From NCBI GenBank assembly GCA_903832665.1, contig CAILCG010000019.1, forward strand, positions 1-64,000: a stretch of DNA of 64,000 nucleotides, in the 5' to 3' direction. Below, piece after piece: positions 9,100 to 20,148 of this stretch (position 1 is the first letter of the stretch; each line of letters opens with the position of its first letter). This DNA is from an uncultured Methanomicrobiales archaeon (GTDB lineage: Archaea > Halobacteriota > Methanomicrobia > Methanomicrobiales > Methanospirillaceae). A program made the position numbers and the translations under genes. The notes under the pieces were generated by a model. The model worked only from the letters and a program-made list of their open reading frames with translations. It made no database searches and was not told the origin of the DNA.

Positions 9100-9852
9100 A
9101 TGGGTGCAGTTATATTTTCCGATGTGCATGCCGATGCAGGAGCGATTGCCGCACTCTCTGCATGTATACGCACCCCGTCCTTTTTGGAAAGTTTTGGTCC
9201 GATAGACCGGGTCATTAATCTTGGCGATCTTCTTCACCGGGGGGATCACCCGAAAGAAGCGATGGAAAAGATCCATACCCTTTCACGCGATTACCAGCTC
9301 ATCTCGGTGATGGGTAATCATGATCATGCCTACCTCCATGGGTTACTGGTCAGCGGGAGTGATGCTGCGAGCATGTACCGCCACGAACAACTGCGTGATT
9401 CCCCTCTCCTTTCCATATTTGAGCGGATGCCCATGGAATGGTCGGATAACGGCATGCTCTTTGTCCACGGGGGCCCGATGGAGCTGGGCACCCAGACCCT
9501 CCGGCTCAAATGCTGGCAGCGCCTGTCACACCAGTCAGGAGATTCATTTACCGGGTACCACTATACAGCGGGAATGGCCTTTGATGCCCTGCAGGCCCGG
9601 GGGTTGACGCACCTCTGCTGCGGGCACCAGCATAAGCATGTCTGCTGCCGGAAGACAGCGCAGGGGATTGTGGAGCAGCCGATCGAGTTTTTACCGCTTC
9701 CGATGAAAAAAACTGAAACAAACATGGAGCTGGAAGTGGCAAGAATACCCCTTGATCTGCCGACCATCAACCGGGTGGGAGGCTGTCATGGTAAGGAACC
9801 GGAATTTGCCTACACGGATTACTCTACCTTTTCCTATATCCGCATTGTCTGA
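9100..9852 (+). CDS. Calcineurin-like metallophosphoesterase
   Basis: A 250-aa cytosolic protein with the ordered metal-binding blocks of the family: SDVHAD (residues 7-12), NLGDLLHRGDH (~40-50), MGNHDHA (~72-78), VHGGP (~122-126) and CGHQHKH (~170-176). These place it among YfcE/MJ0936-type phosphodiesterases with a two-metal site. Typical substrates are small phosphodiesters, but the physiological substrate is not predictable here. It is a single gene, divergent from the 8438 gene. A short C-terminal extension (after ~200) ends in FAYTDYSTFSYIRIV and has no known motif. Confidence 0.85.
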   Translation: MGAVIFSDVHADAGAIAALSACIRTPSFLESFGPIDRVINLGDLLHRGDHPKEAMEKIHTLSRDYQLISVMGNHDHAYLHGLLVSGSDAASMYRHEQLRDSPLLSIFERMPMEWSDNGMLFVHGGPMELGTQTLRLKCWQRLSHQSGDSFTGYHYTAGMAFDALQARGLTHLCCGHQHKHVCCRKTAQGIVEQPIEFLPLPMKKTETNMELEVARIPLDLPTINRVGGCHGKEPEFAYTDYSTFSYIRIV

Positions 9853-9940
9853 AATCAGCTTCAGTCACCTTTATTGATCGCATAAAATGCGCACGGTTTC
9901 ACCTTCCCGATCTTACTGATTCAGGGCGCTTTTCGCCTTT

Positions 9941-9981
9941 TTATATAAAGTCAGACGCACATTTTCCAAAATCTTTATATG
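9941..9981 (+). promoter_or_regulatory. TATA-like elements before the ribbon-helix-helix gene
   Basis: Two archaeal TATA-like boxes, TTATATAAAG (9941-9950) and CTTTATATG (9973-9981), precede the ATG at 10004. The second is at the right distance for an almost leaderless transcript. Confidence 0.5.
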
Positions 9982-10003
9982 TCGTGACCACAGAGTGGTT
10001 ATT

Positions 10004-10198
10004 ATGCCTCGTGCAGGCGAGGGACGTTCGATTCGGATCGATCCTGAGGTGTATGAGGCGCTGCTCGTATTGAAACGAGGGAATATGACGTTCTCTGACG
10101 TCATTGCCCAGATGCTCAATGACTGCTATGACTTATCTGATGAAGATTCATCAAGCCAGAGTGATCTGGCTGACTTTGTAGTGGTCAATACGCGCTGA
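10004..10198 (+). CDS. Ribbon-helix-helix protein, VapB-like antitoxin family
   Basis: 64 aa. The N-terminus RSIRIDPEVYEALLVLKRG then MTFSDVIAQMLNDCY is a classic ribbon-helix-helix fold: a beta strand RSIRI followed by two helices. An acidic tail follows. Archaeal proteins of this size and opening (MPRAGE...) are often annotated as VapB-type antitoxins. No PIN-domain toxin follows: the next 200 bp hold only a decayed small frame. It may therefore be a solitary regulator or an orphaned antitoxin. An upstream GTG at 9995 is the other start. Confidence 0.7.
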   Translation: MPRAGEGRSIRIDPEVYEALLVLKRGNMTFSDVIAQMLNDCYDLSDEDSSSQSDLADFVVVNTR

Positions 10199-10261
10199 CA
10201 ATCTTCCGGGACTCCCTTTTGGATCTGTCCCAGTATTCAACAAAAATGGTGTCGGAATGAA

Positions 10262-10368
10262 ATGAAAAGCACGACTACCGAAGATCTCAAGGGGAAACGC
10301 TGAACCGGCTTGTCGAAACGATCGACGAGATGTTTGCGGAAATGGATGAAAATGAGAATGAACCCTGA
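10262..10368 (+). pseudogene. Decayed small antitoxin-like reading frame
   Basis: ATG at 10262 gives MKSTTTEDLKGKR and stops at once. Shifting by one base at the GGGG run (~10291) yields a coherent helical continuation, ETLNRLVETIDEMFAEMDE, ending at 10368. Repairing one base would give a ~35-residue protein resembling the second helix and acidic tail of ribbon-helix-helix antitoxins such as the gene just upstream. The similarity is only suggestive. Confidence 0.35.
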
Positions 10369-10404
10369 TGGCAGGAATGGACCGGTACATTATCCTTATA
10401 CCGT

Positions 10405-11691
10405 TCAATTCGTGTCCGGCTGAAATTGCACGCTCCCTCCAATTATCCCCTCTATCTTTTCTATCAGTTCTTCCGTGGTAACTGGTATATTCTCGGTGAT
10501 CTTGGCAGTCCAGAGGACGAGTTCATGGTGAAGCTGCTCTTCCTTGGTGAGCCTGTGCCCGAGCTGGGTTTTTTCCCGCATAAGTGAGTTGGTTCGTACT
10601 ACCAGGGGATGGGTGGAGAGTGTCGTTTCTGCATCCCTGCATGTTTTGTCGCACGCCGTGAGTTCTGTGCAGAGTTCGGACATTGTGCTGCAGAAGAGAT
10701 CTGTATCGGAAAAAACCTCGCGTTCCTCCCGGTTCTTTAATGGGATATCTCCGGCCGTTATCATCCGTTGTGCTACCGGACATGCCGCTGCAAGTGCGGT
10801 GCCCAGAACGGACGGATCAGGCATATCATGATTTGAAAGTATCTCGATTGCATGCTTAAGTGCAGAGACTTCACCCGGGTGATGCTGTTTTGCCGCAATA
10901 TTTTCCGCTTTCCGGAATACATGGGAAGCGGTCATGGAACGGGCGGCATAATTCCGGGTCACGTCATTCCGGGTCTTCTCGCGTTCTGCAAGGATCGCCC
11001 TGCACGTCTCAATTGCCTGTTTCCCTTCTTCATCCGATGCGAGCCGGGTCTCTTCGGCCTCAATTTCCGCAATGCGGCTCGTGATCTCGCCAATGCGGAC
11101 GGTGATACGCTGCTCTTTTTCTCCGGAGTGTTTGAGGTCATCCTGCATGTCACGCACCGACTGGTAAAGATCCTTTACCTCTTCTATCGCTGCTCTCTGT
11201 TTGCGGTATACTGCGAGGGATGAAGTCAGGCCATTCATCTCCCGGCCCATAGCATCGATCGATGTCTTGACCGCTTTCATCTCATCGGGAAATACTGCCT
11301 GCAGGTATCGTCCCTGGCCGCGGTTTGTGTTCAGGCTGGATTTCACGCATTCGACCGCATCCGTATAGAACTCCTCGATATCGTCTGAAAGGGGTTTTGC
11401 GAGGGCAGCATTCATGGCTTTTATGTATAAAGGAAGTGAATTTTTTGCTACGGACTTGAGTTTCGGGTGAAGTGCGGGATCATGTTCCGAGCCGGAGATA
11501 CTGTTGACAACGAGCTGCAGCTGGGCAGCAGAATTTCTTATGCTCTGCATGGGAGCTTTTGCCGCTTCTTCAAGGGTTTCCCGGGCCTTTTTCTCCTGTT
11601 CCTTAACCCAGGCAGGAATACTATTGAATGCCATAATGCTCGGGGCGGGTTTTTTCGGACTAACGAGGTTTTTTATGAAATTGTACATCAT
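10405..11691 (-). CDS. Large coiled-coil protein, ~428 aa
   Basis: Almost entirely helical with long heptad stretches: ~25-60 (AWVKEQEKKARETLEEAAK) and ~150-240 (EVKDLYQSVRDMQDDLKH, EITSRIAEIEAEETRLA, ILAEREKTRNDVTR). The C-terminal helix pair (REKTQLGHRLTKEEQLHHEL) is of the same kind. There is no signal peptide or catalytic motif. Archaeal proteins of this kind are annotated only as coiled-coil proteins. The start is the MM pair at 11691/11688, downstream of GTGGGTGA; a GTG at 11700 is possible. It sits directly downstream of nadM on the same strand, but with no overlap. Confidence 0.7.
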   Translation of the reverse strand: MMYNFIKNLVSPKKPAPSIMAFNSIPAWVKEQEKKARETLEEAAKAPMQSIRNSAAQLQLVVNSISGSEHDPALHPKLKSVAKNSLPLYIKAMNAALAKPLSDDIEEFYTDAVECVKSSLNTNRGQGRYLQAVFPDEMKAVKTSIDAMGREMNGLTSSLAVYRKQRAAIEEVKDLYQSVRDMQDDLKHSGEKEQRITVRIGEITSRIAEIEAEETRLASDEEGKQAIETCRAILAEREKTRNDVTRNYAARSMTASHVFRKAENIAAKQHHPGEVSALKHAIEILSNHDMPDPSVLGTALAAACPVAQRMITAGDIPLKNREEREVFSDTDLFCSTMSELCTELTACDKTCRDAETTLSTHPLVVRTNSLMREKTQLGHRLTKEEQLHHELVLWTAKITENIPVTTEELIEKIEGIIGGSVQFQPDTN

Positions 11692-11736
11692 TTCACCCAC
11701 TTATGTTTCTGACCGGTAATGCCTGCAGTCATAGCC

Positions 11737-13031
<1,295 letters not shown>

Positions 13032-13082
13032 GGTTTTGACAATACAGATATGGAACGGCGTATAATAAGTTAGTTCATAGTC

Positions 13083-13403
13083 ATGTCTTATCTCATCTAC
13101 GTTGCTATATTCGGGGCAGCCGCAGTTCTCTTTCTCTGGCTGCGGGATGCCCGGATCTATTTCAGGACCGGGCTCCCCGGTTACCGGAAGGCAGCGTATT
13201 ATGGCGTTGGCTATGGGGCGCTTGCGTCCCTTGGGGGGGCCTTCACGCTCACGATGCCCGATTTCGAACTGCTGGGCCTGGGTCTTATCCTCGCGGCAAT
13301 GTATCTGCAGGGCAGGGTGGTGCGCGAGAAGGTCTGGGGAAATGAAGACACTTTCACCCGGTTCATAGGCAGCGCACCAAGGCCAAAGGCGAATAAGAAA
13401 TAA
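13083..13403 (+). CDS. Small membrane protein upstream of hisS
   Basis: 106 aa with three hydrophobic stretches: LIYVAIFGAAAVLFLWL (3-19), AAYYGVGYGALASLGGAF (~37-54) and FELLGLGLILAAMYLQG (~61-77). A basic tail ends PRPKANKK. It reads in the same direction as hisS with a 35-bp gap, so co-transcription hisS-top6B-top6A is likely. No family recognised. It is divergent from larB; the 50-bp gap contains ATAATAAGTTAG, a possible shared promoter region. Confidence 0.65.
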   Translation: MSYLIYVAIFGAAAVLFLWLRDARIYFRTGLPGYRKAAYYGVGYGALASLGGAFTLTMPDFELLGLGLILAAMYLQGRVVREKVWGNEDTFTRFIGSAPRPKANKK

Positions 13404-13438
13404 CGAATACCAACCAACAGGGAATAAGGATTTTTATC

Positions 13439-14671
13439 ATGCTCCAGAAACCGAGAGGAACGCGGGATTTTTTACCGGATGAGATGGAGGCGCGGCGCAG
13501 TGTCGAAAGGAAACTGCGCGAAGCTGCGCGGTGCTTTGGATACCGGGAAGTCTGTACTCCCGAGTTTGAGGATCTCGAACTTTTTACTATGAGGTCCGGG
13601 GAAGGAATCATCGACGAAATGTACGTCTTTGAGGACAAGGGGGGCAGGAAGCTTGCCCTCCGCCCTGAGATCACTGCCGCCGTTATCCGGATGTATATCA
13701 ACGAGGCAAAGGTTGCCCCCAAACCTCTGCGCTGGTGCTATTTTGCCGACTGTTTCCGGTACGAGCGTCCCCAGAAGGGCCGGTACCGCCAGTTCTGGCA
13801 GTTCGGGGTTGAACTGATCGGTGCGGATACGGCGGCAGCCGATGCGGAGACCATTATGCTGGCTTCCGATATGCTCAACGCTACCGGGGTTACGTATGAA
13901 CTGAAAGTTGGTCATCTCTCCCTCATGAAAAATCTCGTGAAGGATCTTGAACCGGTAATGCAGCGAAAGGTGCGGGCACATCTGGACAAGAAAGATTATG
14001 ACGGGTTGAATGCAACGCTCGAATCCTTAAACAGGACGGATCTTGCTGCTTCGCTTACTGCCCTTGTCAACACCCGCGAACTTACAGAAGCCTTTGAGAT
14101 TGCCGGGGATATCCCGGAGAAAGCACGGTTTGAACGGACCATTGGATCGCTCGATGCCGCCGGGGTGAAATATAGCCTCAACTTTGGTATTGCGCGTGGC
14201 CTGGATTACTATACCGGTATGGTCTTTGAGGGCTTTGCCCAGAACCTCGGTGCCGAAAACCAGATCCTGGGCGGTGGAGCCTACCGGCTCGCCCATCTTT
14301 TTGGCGGCGACGACGTGGCTTCCTGCGGCTTTGCCATAGGGTTTGACCGGGTGATGGTATCGCTCGGTGATACCCTGCCAGTTCCCGTCCCTATCGTCGG
14401 CCTCGTTTGCACGGCGGAGGGTCGTAATCGCGCACTCGAAGTTGCAAAGGCATTACGGCATGCAGGTATCCGGACCGAAATGGATCTCATGGAGCGCGGG
14501 CTCGGTACCCAGCTTGCCCATGCGGCGAAGACCGCAAATTTTGCGATCGTGATCGGCCAGCGTGAAGCGGAGTCCGGTAAGGTTACCTTAAAGAACCTGA
14601 CAACCGCAGAGCAGAAGACCGTGGATCTTGCAGCAGCCGTTGCTGAGGTGAGAGCGTTTGGTCCTGGCTGA
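13439..14671 (+). CDS. hisS: Histidyl-tRNA synthetase
   Basis: 410-aa class II aminoacyl-tRNA synthetase that charges tRNA-His. It opens with KPRGTRDFLPDE, the typical HisRS N-terminus. Motif 2 is CFRYERPQKGRYRQFWQFG (~103-121), the histidine-binding motif is RGLDYYTGMVFE (~249-260), and motif 3 is GFAIGFDRVM (~299-308). The C-terminal anticodon-binding domain follows (GLVCTAEGRNRALEVAKALR, GIRTEMDLMERG, AIVIGQREAESGKVTLKNL). Length is standard. Its 3' end overlaps top6B by 14 bp. Confidence 0.97.
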   Translation: MLQKPRGTRDFLPDEMEARRSVERKLREAARCFGYREVCTPEFEDLELFTMRSGEGIIDEMYVFEDKGGRKLALRPEITAAVIRMYINEAKVAPKPLRWCYFADCFRYERPQKGRYRQFWQFGVELIGADTAAADAETIMLASDMLNATGVTYELKVGHLSLMKNLVKDLEPVMQRKVRAHLDKKDYDGLNATLESLNRTDLAASLTALVNTRELTEAFEIAGDIPEKARFERTIGSLDAAGVKYSLNFGIARGLDYYTGMVFEGFAQNLGAENQILGGGAYRLAHLFGGDDVASCGFAIGFDRVMVSLGDTLPVPVPIVGLVCTAEGRNRALEVAKALRHAGIRTEMDLMERGLGTQLAHAAKTANFAIVIGQREAESGKVTLKNLTTAEQKTVDLAAAVAEVRAFGPG

Positions 14672-16460
14672 CGAGCTTGCCAAGCAGCAGCGCAGCATCA
14701 GTGTCGCGGAATTTTTCGAGAAGAACAAACACCTGCTGGGATTCGATTCCCCCACGCGCGGCGTCATCACCACGATAAAAGAAGCGGTGGACAATGCGCT
14801 GGACGCCTGTGAAGAGGCACAGGTACTTCCGGATATTTTCATCAGCATCAAGAAAGTTTCCGGTGATATCTTCCGGATTATTGTCGAGGATAATGGCCCG
14901 GGAATTGTGCCAGCCCAGGTACCGTATGTGTTTGGCAAATTGTTGTACGGCTCCCGGTTCCACCAGATCCGGCAAACGCGCGGGCAGCAGGGTATCGGGA
15001 TCTCTGCCGCTGTGCTGTATGCGCAACTGACCAGCGGTGTTCCGACCGTAGTGATCTCCCGTACCGGTCATAAAGAGCCGGCATACAAGTTCGAGATCCA
15101 GATCAAGATCGAGACCAACGAGCCTGACATCATCTCGCAGCAGCCGATCGACTGGGACCGGATTCACGGCACCCGGGTGCAGATCGAGTTCAAGAGCACG
15201 ATGTCGGCAAAGAAGAAGCTGCTTGAGTATCTCAAGTATACTTCCATAGTCAATCCTCATGCGAGATTCCGGGTCGAACTGGACGATGATGCGTTCACGT
15301 TCGAGCGGGTAAGCCAGGAGATCCTCGCATGCCCCATTGCTGTCAAACCGCACCCGCACGGAATTGAGTTTGGGCAGCTCAAACGAATGGCCGTTGCAAG
15401 CGATGAGAAACTTGCCGATTTCCTGATGGAGAATTTCAGCCGGGTCGGCAAGAAGACTGCCCAGGAGATGTGCGATAAGTCCGGCCTGAAGGCAACGGTA
15501 AAAGTGTCGGGTCTCTCTGCAGATCATCTCAAGGCGCTCCTTACTGCCATGCAGGATGTACCGGTACCTCCCCCGCTCACCGTCCAGTGCCTCTCACCCA
15601 TTGGTGAGGAACTGATCCGGCGGGGGCTCGACAAGGAGTTCCAGATGGACTTTGTCGGGGCCCGCACCCGGCCGGCTTCGGTATTCTCCGGCCACTCGTT
15701 CGTTGTGGAAGCGGCGATCGGGTACGGGGGCAAGTTGCCCTCAGAGGGCAATGCGATTATTCTTCGGTTTGCCAACCGGGTTCCGCTGATGTACCAGCAG
15801 GGCGCGTGCGCAATCACCCAGTGTGTTGCCAACGTGAATTGGAAATCCTATAACCTCTCCCAGCAGGGCCTGCCGATGGGACCGGTGCTGATCCTGGTCC
15901 ATGTTGCCTCCACCAATATTCCCTTCACTAGCGAAAGTAAGGATGCAATCGCGAGTATTCCGGAGATAGAGAAGGAGATTGTGCTTGCCCTGCAGGACTT
16001 AGGGAGGGATCTCAAGCTCTTTGTCTCCCGGCGGGACAAGAACAAGGTAGCTGATGACCGGGCCCGGGCAGTCTGTGCAATCATTCCGGAGATTGCTGCG
16101 AAGGTGAGCGAGATTGTCGAAAAACCGCTCGTTGACACCACACCCATTGAAGGAAAACTGATGCGCAAGCTGATCGTGAAGAAGGGAACCGTTGATGGCC
16201 GGATCACGATCGAGCTGAACAATTACACTGCGCATGACGCGGATGTGTCCATTTACGACATATCACAGGACAATGCTGACGATGCCGAGCCAAAAGCAGC
16301 ATTTGTGAGTGAGATGGATGGGCAGTTCACGAAAGTCTGGAAGCTGGTGATACCCTCCCAGACTGTCCAGCGTGTAGTCTATACCGGGAAGGGTGGGGGA
16401 CTGCTCGATATCCGGGGCATTGAAGACAACAAGAAGATGGTGGTGGATCTCGATGTCTAA
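14658..16460 (+). CDS. top6B: DNA topoisomerase VI subunit B
   Basis: 600 aa; the ATPase subunit of type IIB topoisomerase, which relaxes and decatenates DNA with Top6A. GHKL motifs: N-box EAVDNALDACEEA (~42-54), VEDNGPGI (~77-84), QTRGQQGIGISAAVLYAQL (~107-125). The H2TH region follows (~LADFLMENFSRVGKKTAQEM), then the transducer with the switch lysine region. The start is TTG at 14658, supported by GAGGTG seven bases upstream and by the fit to the family N-terminus. The gene overlaps hisS upstream (14 bp) and top6A downstream (8 bp). Confidence 0.97.
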   Translation: MVLADELAKQQRSISVAEFFEKNKHLLGFDSPTRGVITTIKEAVDNALDACEEAQVLPDIFISIKKVSGDIFRIIVEDNGPGIVPAQVPYVFGKLLYGSRFHQIRQTRGQQGIGISAAVLYAQLTSGVPTVVISRTGHKEPAYKFEIQIKIETNEPDIISQQPIDWDRIHGTRVQIEFKSTMSAKKKLLEYLKYTSIVNPHARFRVELDDDAFTFERVSQEILACPIAVKPHPHGIEFGQLKRMAVASDEKLADFLMENFSRVGKKTAQEMCDKSGLKATVKVSGLSADHLKALLTAMQDVPVPPPLTVQCLSPIGEELIRRGLDKEFQMDFVGARTRPASVFSGHSFVVEAAIGYGGKLPSEGNAIILRFANRVPLMYQQGACAITQCVANVNWKSYNLSQQGLPMGPVLILVHVASTNIPFTSESKDAIASIPEIEKEIVLALQDLGRDLKLFVSRRDKNKVADDRARAVCAIIPEIAAKVSEIVEKPLVDTTPIEGKLMRKLIVKKGTVDGRITIELNNYTAHDADVSIYDISQDNADDAEPKAAFVSEMDGQFTKVWKLVIPSQTVQRVVYTGKGGGLLDIRGIEDNKKMVVDLDV

Positions 16461-17541
16461 AGAGGAACTGGAAAAGAAGTCGATGGCGGCCCTGCTCCGG
16501 ATCGCCAACGCATGGTATGACCAGATGAAGGCCGGCGAGATCCCCTCTATCTCGCTGCCCACGCGTACGAAATACAATATTGAATATGATGATGCGAGCG
16601 AGGTCTGGAAGTATGGCGACAAGGAGAGCATGCGTACCGCGGCCTCGGCAAAAAGTGCCACGCACCTCATGAAGATGGCCTACGTGATTGGGTTCATCAA
16701 GCAACAGCTGATCGAGAACCGTTCATCAACACTCAGGGAAATGTACTACATCTCCGAAGGCTGGAAACGGGCGAAGTTCGGTGCGCAGGAAGAGAGCAAT
16801 TTCCTCATCGAAGATCTCGAGATCATTTCGGAAGTCCCACGCGAGGGCTTCCATCTTCACCCTGAAGAGAATGGTGCGTCGATTTATGGGCCAATGCGGA
16901 TCCGGGAAGAGACGCGAAGGGGCATGCGGGCGATTCACTGCCAGGATGATGTGGGGCAGGCCGGGTACACGATCCCCAACAATGTCGAGAATATTGAGTT
17001 CGTGGATCATGATGCAAAATTTGTGATTGCGCTCGAGACGGGTGGTATGTATGACCGTCTCATCGAGAACGGGTTTGACGAGGAGCATAACGCTATTCTT
17101 GTGCACCTGAAGGGTCAGCCGGCACGTTCGACCAGGCGCATGCTCAACAAGATCAGCACCACGTGGAATCTTCCCGTGATGGTCTTTACCGATGGCGACC
17201 CGTGGTCGTACCGTATCTTTGCCTCGGTGGCGTATGGTTCGATCAAGAGTGCGCACATGTCAGAGCTCCTGGCAACACCCAAGGCGCAGTTCCTAGGACT
17301 GCAGCCGAGCGATATCCGGGATTACAACCTGCCGTCTGACAAATTGTCCGAGAAGGATGTCGAGGCATTGCATGCTGAGCTTACCGATCCCCGGTTTGCT
17401 ACGGAGTACTGGAAGAAACAGATCAACCTTCAGATAAGCTTGGGGCTGAAGTCTGAACAGCAGGCTTTTGCGGCGCGGGGGCTGGACTTTGTGACAAAGA
17501 AATATTTACCGGATCGGCTGACTGAAATGGGAATTATATAA
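16453..17541 (+). CDS. top6A: DNA topoisomerase VI subunit A (Spo11-like)
   Basis: 362 aa from ATG 16453, inside the end of top6B; an upstream in-frame GTG adds 20 unrelated residues. The DNA-cleaving subunit. The CAP domain has [13 protein letters not shown] (~93-105), where one of Tyr98/99 forms the 5'-phosphotyrosine. The Toprim part has Glu in [15 protein letters not shown] and the metal-binding D-x-D of [13 protein letters not shown], followed by [15 protein letters not shown]. Length is normal for euryarchaeal Top6A. Order B-then-A with short overlap is typical. Confidence 0.97.
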   Translation: MSKEELEKKSMAALLRIANAWYDQMKAGEIPSISLPTRTKYNIEYDDASEVWKYGDKESMRTAASAKSATHLMKMAYVIGFIKQQLIENRSSTLREMYYISEGWKRAKFGAQEESNFLIEDLEIISEVPREGFHLHPEENGASIYGPMRIREETRRGMRAIHCQDDVGQAGYTIPNNVENIEFVDHDAKFVIALETGGMYDRLIENGFDEEHNAILVHLKGQPARSTRRMLNKISTTWNLPVMVFTDGDPWSYRIFASVAYGSIKSAHMSELLATPKAQFLGLQPSDIRDYNLPSDKLSEKDVEALHAELTDPRFATEYWKKQINLQISLGLKSEQQAFAARGLDFVTKKYLPDRLTEMGII

Positions 17542-17708
17542 TCTGGTTATTCCAAGAATAGAATAATAGGTTGTACCGTGTCCGGATCTTAAACTGATGG
17601 CGGTACTGGTGATAATTCTAGACGTTTCAGGTACCGGAATATGTATCGGACAATCGTATCGGTAAAAACAAGAGTAACGAGAGAATTAATAAAATACATC
17701 GGACACAG

Positions 17709-18944
17709 GTGAAAAATATCGTTCAGGAAGATATCCGGAAACCCGTGGTTGATACCCGCGATAAGACGTTGTTAGTCATAACTCCGGATTATCCCGACGA
17801 AAAAAACCGGTATATCGGATCAGTCTATGTGAAAGATCAAGTGGAGGAATTGAAAACATTTTTCAAAAAAATTATCGTGATATGTCCTGTACTTTTTTCA
17901 GGCAAAATCATGCCTAACGACCGTTACTGCACGGATTATCAGTACGATAATGTATTCGTGTATTATCCACGCTGTTTTTTTATTCCGAGGTTGATCCCGG
18001 GGATCGGATACAAGAGGAAACTGGATTTTGATTTCCGACTCCATGCAATCCTGAACTGTATCCGGAAACATGAGATCGGGTTCGATCTGATTCATGCCCA
18101 TTTCACTCTCCCTTCTGCGCATTGCGCAAATGTACTCAAGGAACAATTCTCCGTGCCTTACGTGATTACGGCAAACGAGGACTCCGGGTGGCTCCAGGAA
18201 GAGATCGATCTGGCAGATCCACGTATTGAGAATGCATGGATCCATGCCGATCAGATAATGACTATCAATGGACGAGAGATCCCCAAGCTGAAACGTTACA
18301 ACCCGCGGACGATAGCTGTACCGTACGGTTTTATCCCGAAATATTCTCCGCTTGACATGCGCAGGTGCCGGGAAGACCTGGGTGTGCCTCTGGATGCAAA
18401 AGTCCTCTTTACGTTTGGCATCCTGCAGAAGCGGAAAGGTCTGGAGTACCTTATTGAGGCAATGGATATCATCCGGAGAACTCGAGGAGATGTTCAGTGT
18501 TATATCGGCGGGAGAGCGGAATACGAAAAATCGTATGAGACGTATCTCAGAAAACGTGTTGCTGAGCTGAATCTTGAAGATCGGGTTCATTTTCTTGGAT
18601 TTATGGAGGGACCCGATATTCCTGCCTGGATAAATTCCAGTGATCTCTTTGTGCTCCCGAGCTTAGAAGAGGGTTTTGGTATTGCGCAGATTGAGGCGCT
18701 GGCATGCGGTAAACCGGTAATTGCTACCCGGAACAGCGGGAGTTTGGAGATCCTTACGGACCCTGACGTTGGCATTCTTTGTGAGCGCGCCGATTCGAAG
18801 GATTTTGCACGGGGTATTCTGCTTGGACTTAACCGGACGTGGGACCCGGAAAAAATTGTGGAGTTTTCCGGGAAATACCGGGGGGATAACGTGGCCGGGA
18901 TTATTCATTCGGTTTATGGAGAGGTGCTTTTCCGGAAACGGTGA
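17709..18944 (+). CDS. Glycosyltransferase, GT4 family
   Basis: 411 aa, start GTG at 17709. N-terminal Rossmann domain opening with TLLVITPDYPDEKNRYIGSVYVKDQVEEL, the usual start of GT4 sugar transferases. The C-terminal GT-B domain has VLFTFGILQKRKGLEYLIEAM (~232-252) and the E-x7-E retaining motif EEGFGIAQIEALACGKPV (~321-338). It uses a nucleotide-activated sugar to extend a surface glycan; the sugar cannot be predicted. It is the first gene of the polysaccharide locus. GC and codon use are intermediate between the core and the AT-rich genes that follow, with a ~165-bp gap after top6A. Confidence 0.88.
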   Translation: MKNIVQEDIRKPVVDTRDKTLLVITPDYPDEKNRYIGSVYVKDQVEELKTFFKKIIVICPVLFSGKIMPNDRYCTDYQYDNVFVYYPRCFFIPRLIPGIGYKRKLDFDFRLHAILNCIRKHEIGFDLIHAHFTLPSAHCANVLKEQFSVPYVITANEDSGWLQEEIDLADPRIENAWIHADQIMTINGREIPKLKRYNPRTIAVPYGFIPKYSPLDMRRCREDLGVPLDAKVLFTFGILQKRKGLEYLIEAMDIIRRTRGDVQCYIGGRAEYEKSYETYLRKRVAELNLEDRVHFLGFMEGPDIPAWINSSDLFVLPSLEEGFGIAQIEALACGKPVIATRNSGSLEILTDPDVGILCERADSKDFARGILLGLNRTWDPEKIVEFSGKYRGDNVAGIIHSVYGEVLFRKR

Positions 18945-19153
18945 TTTTGGGAAGAGTGTTATTCTGCCACCTGACGGAGTCTGATCAATTTGGCGGTGAA
19001 TCCTTAATAAAATCAATTCTTTTTCCTGATGAATCTTTAACGAAGTCCTGATTTTTGTTACCCGAGATATATCAATAATGTCAAAGATAATTTCTAAGCG
19101 GTTCTATTTGTTTAATGAAAAAAAATCAAAAATAATTTCCGGATTGTCAACCC

Positions 19154-20047
19154 ATGAATAAAAAGAATCCCCTCGTTTCCATTATTACCCCCTCATACAA
19201 TAAGGGAACGTACATTGAAGAGACCATTTTGAGTGTCAAAAATCAGACATATTCGAATATTGAACATATTGTGATTGATGGCAGTTCAACTGATGATACT
19301 CTGGCTATTTTAAAAAAATATTCAGATAATCTTGTCTGGTTTTCAGAACGCGATACAGGACAATCAGCTGCAATTAACAAGGGTTGGAGACTGGCGAAAG
19401 GTGATTTCATCGCTTATTTGAACGCAGATGATACGTATTTGCCTAACTCCGTAGAAATTGCTGTAAATTATTTTTTGGATCATCCTGAAACCGGGATGAT
19501 ATACGGTGATGGAATATTATCTGATGAAAATGGAAAATTCCTAAGTAATTTTACTGTCGGGGAATTTAATTTGAAAAACCTGATCTTTTGTAAAAATAAT
19601 ATTTTACAACCTGCAGTTTTTCTTCGTAAATCCGTTTTTGAAACGGTAGGTGATATTGATGTGAACCTACATCTTGCTATGGACCTGGATTACTGGATCC
19701 GAACCGGGATCCGCTTTACTGTAATTTATATTCCACAACCTTTGGCTGTCGCAAAAATCTATCGGGACGCGAAAAGTTCTGCTCAAATGCACAAATATGT
19801 CGGGGAGTATGAACAAATCTTGAAAAAATTATTCTCGACCCCTCATTTGAATAATGAGATTTCTTTGATTCAAAAAGATGCGTACGTTTTTGTGTATGTA
19901 AAGGGTGGTCTTGATTACCTTCATGTTAAAATGTTTCACGAAGGTATTCGTTATTTATGGAAAGCATTTCGGTTGAGCCCGGGAAATTGTATAAAAAATG
20001 TGATGGTCCTTATAACTTATCATTTACGAAAAAGATCAGCTCGTTAG
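19154..20047 (+). CDS. Glycosyltransferase, GT2 family
   Basis: 297-aa GT-A enzyme: PLVSIITPSYNKGTYIEETI (6-25), HIVIDGSSTDDT (~44-55), the D-x-D-like YLNADDTYLPNS (~93-104) and the acceptor-side VYxDGxL-like GMIYGDGILSD. It lacks membrane helices, so it is a cytoplasmic or peripheral transferase. AT-rich codon use contrasts with the upstream GT4. The ~200-bp gap before it (18945-19153) is AT-rich with no gene. Stop codon TAG. Substrate unknown. Confidence 0.87.
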   Translation: MNKKNPLVSIITPSYNKGTYIEETILSVKNQTYSNIEHIVIDGSSTDDTLAILKKYSDNLVWFSERDTGQSAAINKGWRLAKGDFIAYLNADDTYLPNSVEIAVNYFLDHPETGMIYGDGILSDENGKFLSNFTVGEFNLKNLIFCKNNILQPAVFLRKSVFETVGDIDVNLHLAMDLDYWIRTGIRFTVIYIPQPLAVAKIYRDAKSSAQMHKYVGEYEQILKKLFSTPHLNNEISLIQKDAYVFVYVKGGLDYLHVKMFHEGIRYLWKAFRLSPGNCIKNVMVLITYHLRKRSAR

Positions 20048-20148
20048 GTCGTAATCAATTTCATGTAATTTAAATCACAAGAATTAATTTATTAGATTCC
20101 TTTTTTCTTGATTGATAACTTTTACATAAGTTCCTCTCGCATTAATTA

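Noticed and set aside
9100-10198. Toxin partner for the ribbon-helix-helix protein
   Set aside because: No PIN, MazF or RelE motif is visible in either strand within about 1 kb; only a decayed antitoxin-like frame follows.
13439-17541. Possible inteins or introns in hisS/top6
   Set aside because: All three proteins have standard lengths with uninterrupted motifs.
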